Assembly (NCBI RefSeq): GCF_016428595.1
Contig: NZ_JAELVQ010000011.1
Coordinates: 1 to 64,000, forward strand
Length of the DNA: 64,000 bases
From: Snuella sedimenti
Lineage (GTDB): Bacteria; Bacteroidota; Bacteroidia; Flavobacteriales; Flavobacteriaceae
Direction of reading: 5' to 3'
A model generated the notes under the pieces. That model was not told the DNA's origin and searched no databases. It worked only from the letters and a program-made list of their open reading frames with translations. Of this stretch, positions 10,401 through 17,034 are shown in pieces. Position 1 is the stretch's first letter. The number at the start of each line of letters is the position of its first letter. The translations under genes were made by a program, and so were the position numbers.

Positions 10401-10807
10401 TCAGATACATTCCCTTTTACTTTAATTGTGTTTTGAAAGGTTTGAATTACTACAGGAGTAATTAGCATAATATTATCACCTGTTTTCTCTACATTAAAAT
10501 GAACACCTACAAGATCTGAAACAACCTTAAGAACATCTGTATTCTTATAGTTTACCATAACGACCCTATTTACATCAAGCTCGTTATCGCTATAAAAGAA
10601 ATCAATATTTGCTTCCTGTTTAATACTTTTTAATGCTTGTGCTAACTTGACTTTTCCTAATTCTAATGTGATTTTTTGAGAAAAGGAGGATGCTGTTAAA
10701 CTAAAAAATAAAATGCTTAAAATAAGACTTCGCTTCATAATTAGTAGAATAAACCCTTTGTGCCTTTCAAGTAACGTACATGTTTCTGCAGTTAACTTTT
10801 TTTCCAT
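7463..10807 (-). CDS. SusC/RagA-family TonB-dependent transporter with STN signalling domain
   Basis: A 1114-aa outer-membrane transporter. Met24 starts a typical signal peptide ending near Gln44; the first 23 residues are the short N-terminal extension often annotated on STN-type SusC proteins. Residues 45-115 form an STN (secretin/TonB N-terminal) domain, 128-200 a carboxypeptidase-D-like plug extension (GVTVLIKGT, DGNYSI, FSYVGY), 203-214 a TonB-box-like stretch (ELDEVVITG), then plug and 22-strand barrel to the C-terminal Phe. The STN domain marks it as a transducing receptor that signals to the FecR anti-sigma factor encoded just upstream. A hairpin separates it from fecR. Confidence 0.95.
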   Translation of the reverse strand: MEKKLTAETCTLLERHKGFILLIMKRSLILSILFFSLTASSFSQKITLELGKVKLAQALKSIKQEANIDFFYSDNELDVNRVVMVNYKNTDVLKVVSDLVGVHFNVEKTGDNIMLITPVVIQTFQNTIKVKGNVSDENGEILPGVTVLIKGTKIGTTTDFDGNYSINADEQSTLVFSYVGYASQEVKVDGKSVINIKLKQDISELDEVVITGVVQRKKESFTGAFTTVSREDLRAVGNLNVVQSLKTLDPSFLVLDNNVMGSNPNVMPKIEVRGQTSITTEGIADEFGGDPNQPLFVLDGFETDLRTIVDLDMNRVASITILKDAASTALYGAKSANGVVVVETIKPQAGKLRVNYTTDFRIESPDLSDYNMMNAEEKLEFERLSGRWTAPGYDPNGQFELDNIYNATLAEIKRGVDTYWLDQPTQTGTTLGHSLYVDGGSENFTFGVGLNYKNQNGVMIGSDRETWGGQINLNYRKDKLNISNILYVNGYDANESPYGTFSNFVQANPYYRLTDENGDITRFLDENTKVGTLYNFDVVNPLYNSTLKSFDNTGNFSLQNNLRVIYNISNAFRIQTNLQLRKGVTTTKTFLDSEHSSFLNTTLFEKGSYSNSRIDNFSYRFNAMASYSKILNEDHNININLRAEAEETKNERLTVSAVGFPAGTNGNPAFAFSYTPDARPSTGLSVYRRVNVLGSANYTYKRKYLFDATYRLDGSTTFGRNEKFSPFWAVGLGWNLNNEFNMNPEQVQMLKLRGNIGSNGNQGFGSLASTSIYGFNQTINVFGQGVNLATLANPDLEWQKTLNTSIGIDGVFFKNRFSTTFNFFNKNTDPLVVAVDLPSSTGLFNYPINTGNLVSRGAEVILKFSPIFNLENRVVWTLGYTATMITTTFDGFENSLKSLNDGQLSSRTLQRYRDGFSPDDLWAVPSLGIDPATGKEVFLTKDGQQTFEFDTDNEIVMGNSRPDVEGVISSSLRIKNFTFGAYLRYRIGADRFNTALYNKVENISREDVTLNQDRRALYDRWQNPGDVSSFRAISLTDFTPISSRFIQKENELIGESINLGYDFSSANWVNSMGLSSLRLTAYMNDIFRLSSIQVERGISYPFARAVSFSLNASF

Positions 10808-10867
10808 AAATTTGTGTGTTTAGTTAAATAATCGGTTTTCAAAAAATTTTTAGCTAACAAAAATTAT

Positions 10868-10894
10868 CCGGGAAATGTTGGTAGCATTTTCCGG
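10868..10894 (-). terminator. Hairpin between fecR and susC (terminator or attenuator)
   Basis: Arms CCGGGAAATG (10868-10877) and CATTTTCCGG (10885-10894) pair over 10 bp (one G-U) with a 7-nt loop. On the minus strand it is followed within 4 nt by a T-run. It lies directly after the fecR stop and 60 bp before the susC start. It could end sigma/fecR transcripts or attenuate read-through into susC. Confidence 0.6.
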
Positions 10895-10905
10895 TTTTTT
10901 GTTTA

Positions 10906-12138
10906 CTAATCTCTAGTTAGTTTTAATTCATATTTGTCATTAGTTTTATTTTTAGTTATTGTATAATTTATTCTTGTTGTTTTACTTATCATGTCTAATA
11001 AATTATCTATAGTTTTATTCTTTAGAACGACTCCAGTAAATGTTTGGTCCTTTAAATAGTCGTTTTCAAACACTACATCGATGTTATACCACCTACTTAC
11101 ACGGGTTAGAATGTTATCTAAACGTTCTCTTTCAAAATAGAACTTCCCTTCTTTCCAAGCGGTGTAAATTTCAGTATCCACTTGGCTTATATTAAAAGTA
11201 GTATCATTATGATTTAGAATGGCTCTTTGGTTTGGGGAAAGTATAACTGAATTCGAACTGGACTCGGAAGATAATCGAACCATTCCTTCTACCAACGTAG
11301 AGGAAAAATAAGAATCATTAGCGTAAGCCGACACATTAAACTGTGTCCCTAAAACAGTAATGTCGGCAGTATTTGTTTTTACAATAAACTCCTTTAAGCT
11401 TTTCGTTACTTCAAAATAAGCTTCACCTTCCAACTCAACAATTCTTTGTTCTCCATCAAATCTTTCGGGATATTTTAATGAAGTTGCAGAATTCAACCAA
11501 GCTTTAGTGCCATCAGGTAAAGTAACCTGATACATGCCGCCTACAGGAACTCTTAATGTATTATACTTTAACGCTTGGGGAATATTATTAATTGGGACTT
11601 TTTTACCAACTATATTATAAACCAATCCTTTGTCTGTATTCTGTATTTCAGCAGTATTACTAGAAGCGATTAGCTCATTTTTATGCTCTTCTAAATCTAT
11701 TGTTGTTCCGTCAGATAAAACCAAGGTTGCTTTTTCGTAACCAGGTTTAATATTTTTGATGGCATTTTCCGTAATGATTGTTTCGTTAAAAGATCGATTA
11801 TAAACCCACGTACCAGCAGTTAAAAAGATTATAAATACAGCAGCATATTTTAAAATATTGAGACGTTTGAGACGTACTGCTTTTTTATGTTTTTTGTCTT
11901 CAATTTGCTTAACGATTCTTTTATAAACAATTTCTTTGTTAGTTGCTTTGTAAAGTGATTTCTTTTTTTCGATGACTGATTTTTGGGCGATATGATGATA
12001 AAATCGCCTATTAGATTCGATCTCCATCCATTTTAGAAGTTCGTCCTTTTCGTTTTTGCTAATAGTCTGCGTAACAGATTTGTATATTAGTCTAGATATG
12101 TGATATGGGGTTTGTTTTTTAGACATTGTTTTAGTCAA
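10906..12138 (-). CDS. FecR-family anti-sigma factor
   Basis: A 410-aa inner-membrane protein. A cytoplasmic N-terminal part (1-87) contains the sigma-binding region; one transmembrane helix lies at about 90-108 (YAAVFIIFLTAGTWVY). The periplasmic FecR domain (about 195-290: LPDGTKAWLNSATSLKYP, VELEGEAYFEV, VLGTQFNVSAY) and a DUF4974-type C-terminal domain (about 325-405) follow. A start at Met5 is also possible. It is encoded between the ECF sigma gene (77 bp upstream) and the STN-bearing SusC, the standard trans-envelope signalling trio: ligand-loaded SusC contacts FecR, which releases the sigma factor. Confidence 0.95.
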   Translation of the reverse strand: MTKTMSKKQTPYHISRLIYKSVTQTISKNEKDELLKWMEIESNRRFYHHIAQKSVIEKKKSLYKATNKEIVYKRIVKQIEDKKHKKAVRLKRLNILKYAAVFIIFLTAGTWVYNRSFNETIITENAIKNIKPGYEKATLVLSDGTTIDLEEHKNELIASSNTAEIQNTDKGLVYNIVGKKVPINNIPQALKYNTLRVPVGGMYQVTLPDGTKAWLNSATSLKYPERFDGEQRIVELEGEAYFEVTKSLKEFIVKTNTADITVLGTQFNVSAYANDSYFSSTLVEGMVRLSSESSSNSVILSPNQRAILNHNDTTFNISQVDTEIYTAWKEGKFYFERERLDNILTRVSRWYNIDVVFENDYLKDQTFTGVVLKNKTIDNLLDMISKTTRINYTITKNKTNDKYELKLTRD

Positions 12139-12215
12139 TTAATACATCTCTTAACGGTCTGTTTACATATATGACTGCTAAAAAGGTAAAAAGGGTGGAA
12201 AAAAATAATAACTTT

Positions 12216-12785
12216 TTAATCTTTTATTAAAAAATGATTAAGTATAAAGAGGTAGAAATGCGATTCTTTTAATTGTTCTTTGAGTAATTCGATGGCTCTT
12301 GAACGTTGTGATTTAACGGTATTTATACTTATTTGAAGATCATCGGCAACCTCTTTGTATTTGAGGCCTTCTATACAACACATTTCAAATACTTTTCTGC
12401 ATTTTTTAGGTAAGGAATTTAATGCGTCTATTAATAATTTATGTGTTTCTTCTTGTATTATGTGTTGCTCGAAATTAAATAAAGAATCGTGTGATTCAAT
12501 ATCTAGTGAAACGACTTTCTTTTTTTTCTTTAAATAATCAAAGGATGCATTGCGAACCGATTTATAAAGGTAGGATTTAAGGTCTTTAATGGCGTCTAGG
12601 TTTTGTCGTTTTTCCCAAACCATTAACATCGTGTTCTCTACCACTTCTTCTGCAGCATATTCATCCTTAACGTAATTGAAAGAAAAGGCGTAGAGTTTTT
12701 CGTAAAAAGAGTCGAATAATTGCTTGAAGGCATTAGGGTCTCCTTTCTTTAGATTTAGAATTACATTTTCAAAATTTAAAGACAT
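12216..12785 (-). CDS. ECF RNA polymerase sigma-70 factor
   Basis: A 189-aa ECF sigma factor with region 2 (about 20-90: FKQLFDSFYEKLYAFSFNYV; AAEEVVENTMLMVWEK) and region 4 (about 125-175: LPKKCRKVFEMCCIEGLKYK, then the helix-turn-helix VADDLQISINTVKSQRSRA). Size and order are typical of the Bacteroidota SusCD-linked ECF group. It is paired with the fecR gene downstream and should drive the SusCD operon when released. The target promoter is not identifiable by eye. Confidence 0.95.
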   Translation of the reverse strand: MSLNFENVILNLKKGDPNAFKQLFDSFYEKLYAFSFNYVKDEYAAEEVVENTMLMVWEKRQNLDAIKDLKSYLYKSVRNASFDYLKKKKKVVSLDIESHDSLFNFEQHIIQEETHKLLIDALNSLPKKCRKVFEMCCIEGLKYKEVADDLQISINTVKSQRSRAIELLKEQLKESHFYLFILNHFLIKD

Positions 12786-12828
12786 TAGTTAATGTTAAAT
12801 CTGTGCCGTAAATATATATAATTTAAGG

Positions 12829-12910
12829 AACATCCCCCTGTTTTTTAATCCTTTCCATCACTAAAATGCTCTTTCAGCATGCTATTCGTTTCTTAAAAGA
12901 GGGGGGTGTT
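12829..12910. repeat. Inverted repeat between lacI-type and sigma genes
   Basis: Arms AACATCCCCCT (12829-12839) and AGGGGGGTGTT (12900-12910) are complementary apart from one G-U, about 60 nt apart. Between them a short hairpin ATGCT-ctttc-AGCAT (12866-12880) followed by T's on the minus strand could be a weak terminator for the upstream LacI-type gene. G/C runs are rare in this AT-rich intergenic DNA, so the long-range pair may be functional. Confidence 0.4.
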
Positions 12911-12921
12911 TTAATGTTAGA

Positions 12922-13959
12922 TCAATCCAACAATTTGGATTTATTAGAAGAATCCCTAATAATTAATTCGGAGTCAACAATTATTTTATTCAATTTGGGT
13001 TTCCAGTTAGTGTCATTAACACGTTTCAAAAAAGTTTCAGCAGCTAATGTTCCTATGCGTTCACTTCGTTGGTTTACCGTTGAAATACTGGGTTTTATCA
13101 ATGAGGTAAAAGTTTCGTTACTAAAACCAACCAAGGCTATGTCGTTTGGAATGGCTATGTTGTTTTCCTCTAGAATCTGTAAGGCTCCTAAAGCCGCAAA
13201 GTCGCTCGCAGCAAAAACGGCATCAGGAGGTTTGGGTAATTCCAATAGTTGCTGCATAATTCTCCTCCCGTCTTCAATCGTTAAATTACATTCATGAATT
13301 AATTCATTTTCTATGGGTAAATTAAAAGATTCCAATGCCTCTTTATAACCTATAATTCTATTTTTATAAATACGGGTATGGCTGTAACCTCCAATATGGG
13401 CAATACGTTTGCATCCCTGATTTTTAAGATGTTCAACAACAGCAAAACTGCTATTGTAATCATCGATCCCCACGTAATCAACTTCTAGTGTGTCTTCTCC
13501 TCGATCAAACATAATTAAAGGGACACCTTTGGATTTAATGTTTTCGTAATGATCCAATACCGTTGTTTCGTTAGCCATTGAGGCGATAATCCCATCTACC
13601 TGGGTGTAAAGCAAGGATTCTATGTTTTTACATTCTTTAGAAAAGGATTCATTAGATTGGGTTATAATAACATTATAACCTTCCTTGCTAAGTCGCTCCT
13701 CAATTTTCTCTACTACAGAAGAAAAGAAATTACTATTGGCTCTCGGAACAATAACACCAACAAGGTTACTTTTGCCCTTGCGCAAGGCACTTGCAAGATG
13801 GTTGGGTTGGTAGTTTAAGGTTTTGGCCACTTTTTTTACGGCCTTTTTAGTTTTGTCACTAATACGCGGGTGATCACTTAGTGCTTTAGATACCGCAGAA
13901 GGTGTAATATTTAAGGCTTTGGCAATATCCTTTATGGTTGTCTTCTTTTTATTCTCCAA
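12922..13959 (-). CDS. LacI/GalR-family transcriptional regulator
   Basis: A 345-aa regulator. The N-terminal helix-turn-helix (residues 8-35, IKDIAKALNITPSAVSKAL) and hinge (YQPNHLASALRKG) precede a periplasmic-binding-protein-like effector domain (65-335; GVIVPRANSNFF, IIASMANE, FDRGED, HIGG, FAASDFAALGALQ). It is divergent from the L-galactonate/altronate operon starting at 14310. Two near-identical palindromes with the central CpG typical of LacI-family operators lie in the shared upstream region, one only 18 bp before its own start. Inferred: represses both itself and the sugar-acid operon. Effector unknown. Confidence 0.93.
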   Translation of the reverse strand: MENKKKTTIKDIAKALNITPSAVSKALSDHPRISDKTKKAVKKVAKTLNYQPNHLASALRKGKSNLVGVIVPRANSNFFSSVVEKIEERLSKEGYNVIITQSNESFSKECKNIESLLYTQVDGIIASMANETTVLDHYENIKSKGVPLIMFDRGEDTLEVDYVGIDDYNSSFAVVEHLKNQGCKRIAHIGGYSHTRIYKNRIIGYKEALESFNLPIENELIHECNLTIEDGRRIMQQLLELPKPPDAVFAASDFAALGALQILEENNIAIPNDIALVGFSNETFTSLIKPSISTVNQRSERIGTLAAETFLKRVNDTNWKPKLNKIIVDSELIIRDSSNKSKLLD

Positions 13960-13976
13960 AATATTTTATATGTTTG

Positions 13977-13990
13977 TTCAAACGATTGAA
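13977..13990. promoter_or_regulatory. Probable LacI-family operator 1
   Basis: TTCAAACGATTGAA is palindromic in 12 of 14 positions (one mismatched pair) around a central CpG, the hallmark of LacI/GalR operators. It lies 18 bp upstream of the regulator gene, suggesting autoregulation. Confidence 0.75.
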
Positions 13991-14067
13991 TAGATTGTTC
14001 CCTTAAAGTCAATCAAAAATAAACAAAATTAATGAGTTATAATTTTTTGTTTACTTTAAAGACGCCA

Positions 14068-14081
14068 TTCAAACGATTGAA
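14068..14081. promoter_or_regulatory. Probable LacI-family operator 2
   Basis: An exact second copy of TTCAAACGATTGAA, 91 bp from the first and 228 bp before the dehydrogenase start. The flanks are also similar (AAT and a TA-rich run follow both). Two identical sites in a divergent region strongly support binding by the adjacent regulator. Confidence 0.75.
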
Positions 14082-14290
14082 TATATTGAATTTAATGGAG
14101 TTAACTATCTCGGGACAAGCCCACGAGGCATTTATTAGAATAAATACTTCATTAGCTAAATTTAAAAACGTTGCAAAAGAACCTGTTAACGTTTTGTATG
14201 CTTTGCTTTATATTTAATTTAATCGATAAATATTCCTCGAGGCTATGCTTCAAGGATAGCTCGTTTCAAGAAATTCTTTATTATCAAATT

Positions 14291-14308
14291 ATTACTAAAA
14301 TTTAAACG
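14291..14308 (+). repeat. Leader repeat copy 1, upstream of lgoD-like gene
   Basis: ATTACTAAAATTTAAACG ends two bases before the ATG. The same 18-mer precedes the start of the phosphodiesterase gene at 21205-21222, aligned identically to that start codon, and a 16-base partial copy occurs at 21072-21088. This supports both chosen start codons and indicates a shared 5' leader. Confidence 0.7.
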
Positions 14309-14309
14309 A

Positions 14310-15317
14310 ATGAAATATATTGTTTGTCAAGAGCCAGGGAAGTTTCTGTTAAAGGAAAAAAGAGCGCCCATAAGAAAAGCAAATGAGGCATTGTTAAAAA
14401 TAAAAAAAGTAGGGATTTGCGGCACCGACCTACATGCCTATGCAGGAAATCAGGCCTTTTTTACATACCCTCGAATCTTAGGGCATGAATTAGCTTCCGA
14501 AGTATTAGAAATTGACGACAATCCTAAAGGAATAAAGCCAGGCGATAAAGTTGTGGTCATGCCTTATATTAGCTGTGGTGAATGCGTGGCGTGTAGAAAC
14601 GATAAAACAAATTGTTGTACAAATATCAAAGTTTTGGGAGTGCATACCGATGGCGGTATGCAAGAGCAAATTACGGTACCAACAAATATATTATTGCCAG
14701 CCAATCACCTATCTGATGAACAAATGGCTATCGTAGAACCTTTAGCAATTGGTGCTCATGCTATTAGAAGAGCAAACTTGGTCAAGGGAGAAACAATCGT
14801 TGTTATTGGATGTGGCCCTATTGGAATTGGTATTATGAAGTTAGCGCAAATTGCTGGAGCAAAAGTTATTGCACTGGATATGAATGATGAGCGTTTACAA
14901 TATGCCAAAAATAAAATAGGGGTGGATTTTGTGGTGAATGTAGCGAGCGACCCTATTGGAGAAATACAGAAAATAACCCACGGCGATATGGCTACAGCTG
15001 TGTTCGATGCTTCAGGTCATAAAGGCGCGTTAGAGGTCGGCCCCTCGTATATGGCACATGGTGGGCGTTTTATTTTGGTTGGATTGTCCAAAGGAGAACT
15101 GGTTTATAACCACCCAGCAATTCACGCTAAAGAAATGACTCTAATGTGTAGCAGAAATGCTACTACCGAAGATTTTAATCACGTAATAAACGTATTGGAT
15201 CAATTCCCAACAGAATCGTTTGTTACGCACGCGGTGCCATTCACAGAGATGATTACTAATTTTGATAGTTGGTTAAAGCCTGAAACAGGTGTGATTAAAG
15301 CTACGGTTAGTTTTTAA
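14310..15317 (+). CDS. Zinc-dependent L-galactonate 5-dehydrogenase-like (LgoD/YjjN type)
   Basis: A 335-aa medium-chain zinc dehydrogenase. Catalytic zinc ligands Cys37 (VGICGTDLHA), His59-Glu60 (GHE); structural zinc Cys89, Cys92, Cys95, Cys103; Rossmann motif IGCGPIGIG. From memory it resembles E. coli LgoD strongly: GICGTD-H-A-GNQ-FF-YPR-LGHE, TNCC-I-V-GVH-DGG and M-SRNAT-EDF are shared patterns. LgoD oxidises L-galactonate to D-tagaturonate with NAD. The next two genes encode the enzymes that use tagaturonate, which supports this. Alternative: L-gulonate 5-dehydrogenase, a close relative with fructuronate as product. First gene of the LacI-controlled operon; cytoplasmic. Confidence 0.82.
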   Translation: MKYIVCQEPGKFLLKEKRAPIRKANEALLKIKKVGICGTDLHAYAGNQAFFTYPRILGHELASEVLEIDDNPKGIKPGDKVVVMPYISCGECVACRNDKTNCCTNIKVLGVHTDGGMQEQITVPTNILLPANHLSDEQMAIVEPLAIGAHAIRRANLVKGETIVVIGCGPIGIGIMKLAQIAGAKVIALDMNDERLQYAKNKIGVDFVVNVASDPIGEIQKITHGDMATAVFDASGHKGALEVGPSYMAHGGRFILVGLSKGELVYNHPAIHAKEMTLMCSRNATTEDFNHVINVLDQFPTESFVTHAVPFTEMITNFDSWLKPETGVIKATVSF

Positions 15318-15337
15318 ATAAATGTATTAAAAACAGA

Positions 15338-16993
15338 ATGATGTCAAAACCTTACGTTCAAATTGATCCCAGAGATAATATAATAGTCGCAATTACAACA
15401 CTTGAAAAGGGGCTGTCCGTAACCATTCAAGGAAAAGAGCTTACTTTAAAAGAAAGCATTAAACAAAAACATAAGTTTGCTTTGTGCCATTTAGCTGTAG
15501 GCGACGATATTTTCATGTATGGTGTCCTAATTGGCAAAGCAACTAAACCTATAGAAGCAGGCTGTGCCATAACCATAGAGAATGTAAAACATGCCTCATC
15601 AGAATTTAATGATTCAAAAGAAAAATTCACTTGGGAAGCTCCCGATATTTCAAAGTTTAAAGAAAGAACCTTTAACGGCTATCATAGAAAAGATGGTAAA
15701 ATAGGAACCAGTAACTATTGGTTGGTCATTCCGTTAACTTTTTGCGAAAATAGAAATGTAGATGTTTTAGAAGGCGCTTTATCAGAGAAACTTGGTTATG
15801 AGACAAAGAAAGATTTCGCTGTAGATACCGATGCCCTGATTAAGCAATATAAAGCAGGCGCATCAAACGAAGCCATTTTTAACACGCCCATTATTACGAC
15901 TAAAGAAGAACTGTCCAAAAATAGATTATTCCCTAATGTTGACGGGATAAAGTTTTTAAAACATGATGGTGGCTGTGGCGGTACGCGTCAAGATTCCGAA
16001 ACCTTATGCCGTTTATTGGCTGGCTACATAACGAATCCGAATGTTGCAGGAGCTACCGTGTTTAGTCTGGGGTGTCAGAATGCACAAATAGCCATGTTAA
16101 AAGATGCAATTAAAGCGCTTGATCCAAACTGCGAAAAGCCTGTTCATTATTTAGAACAACAAAAAAGTGAAAGTGAACGCAGGCTTATAGAACAAGCCGT
16201 TAAGCACACATTTATTGGATTGGCAGAAGCAAATAAATTAACGAGGAAGCCAGCTCCTTTAAGCAAATTGGTTTTAGGCTTGGAATGTGGAGGCTCTGAT
16301 GGGTTTTCGGGAATTTCGGCAAACCCAGCTTTAGGCTATGCTTCCGATTTGTTAGTAGCGCTTGGCGGTGCTCCAGTACTTGCCGAGTTTCCAGAGTTGA
16401 ACGGCGTTGAACAGGAGCTTATTAATCGCTGTGTTACAGACGCGGACTCTAAAAAGTTTTACAATTTAATGCGTGCCTATTCAGAAGCAGCTATTGCCGT
16501 AGGCTCAGGATTCGAAAACAACCCTTCACCCGGAAATATTAAAGATGGGTTGATAACTGATGCTATGAAATCGGCAGGAGCAGCCAAAAAAGGGGGGACT
16601 TCACCGGTAGTAGCTGTTTTAGATTATACCGAACAGGTTTCAAAACCTGGACTACACCTATTGTGTACTCCGGGCAATGATGTAGAGAGCACAACAGGTT
16701 TGGCAGGTTCGGGATGTAATATTATAGTGTTTACAACAGGACTGGGAACACCTACGGGAAACCCTGTTGCCCCGGTTTTAAAGCTGTCCAGTAATACAGA
16801 GCTTTTTGAGCGTATGAATGATATTACAGATATAAATGCAGGAACCGTTATTAGTGGGGAAGATACTATTGAATCCATGGGAGAAAAAATACTGGATCAC
16901 ATTATAAAAGTAGCTAGTGGAGAAATCCACTCAAAAGCTGTTCTTCATGGGAACAACGATTTTATACCTTGGAAAAGAGGGGTTTCGTTATAG
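15338..16993 (+). CDS. uxaA: Altronate dehydratase (UxaA family)
   Basis: A 551-aa UxaA/GarD-family dehydratase. An N-terminal SAF domain (about 1-95, HKFALCHLAVGDDIFMYG) is followed by the D-galactarate dehydratase/altronate hydrolase domain with GKIGTSNYW, KHDGGCGGTRQDS, GLECGGSDGFSGI and PGNDVESTTGLAGSG. The Cys/Gly-rich motifs carry the iron site in the family. Reaction: D-altronate to 2-keto-3-deoxy-D-gluconate plus water. Start is ATG ATG; either Met may be used. It lies 20 bp after the dehydrogenase and 41 bp before the tagaturonate reductase. Confidence 0.92.
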   Translation: MMSKPYVQIDPRDNIIVAITTLEKGLSVTIQGKELTLKESIKQKHKFALCHLAVGDDIFMYGVLIGKATKPIEAGCAITIENVKHASSEFNDSKEKFTWEAPDISKFKERTFNGYHRKDGKIGTSNYWLVIPLTFCENRNVDVLEGALSEKLGYETKKDFAVDTDALIKQYKAGASNEAIFNTPIITTKEELSKNRLFPNVDGIKFLKHDGGCGGTRQDSETLCRLLAGYITNPNVAGATVFSLGCQNAQIAMLKDAIKALDPNCEKPVHYLEQQKSESERRLIEQAVKHTFIGLAEANKLTRKPAPLSKLVLGLECGGSDGFSGISANPALGYASDLLVALGGAPVLAEFPELNGVEQELINRCVTDADSKKFYNLMRAYSEAAIAVGSGFENNPSPGNIKDGLITDAMKSAGAAKKGGTSPVVAVLDYTEQVSKPGLHLLCTPGNDVESTTGLAGSGCNIIVFTTGLGTPTGNPVAPVLKLSSNTELFERMNDITDINAGTVISGEDTIESMGEKILDHIIKVASGEIHSKAVLHGNNDFIPWKRGVSL

Positions 16994-17034
16994 ATAATCT
17001 GTGTTTTATAAAAAATGATTTAAGTAAAAAGTAA

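Larger units (their letters stand above)
13960..14309. other. 350-bp divergent regulatory region
   Basis: It holds two LacI-type operators (13977, 14068), an 18-bp leader repeat at the right end, and two GC-richer patches: CTCGGGACAAGCCCACGAGG (14109-14128) and CCTCGAGGC followed by CTTCAAGGATAGCTCG (14235-14263). The patches look like degraded intergenic repeats. An open frame at 14032-14217 has no coding character and is not called. Confidence 0.6.

Noticed and set aside
5968-10807. Polysaccharide utilisation locus
   Set aside because: No glycoside hydrolase, lyase or carbohydrate-binding module accompanies the SusCD pair; accessory genes point to peptide.
12866-13297. 143-codon plus-strand frame
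   Set aside because: It lies antisense to the LacI-type regulator, which has clear domain structure; a shadow ORF.
14032-14217. 61-codon open frame in the lacI-lgoD divergent region
   Set aside because: It contains one LacI-type operator and a GC-rich repeat remnant and has no protein-like features.
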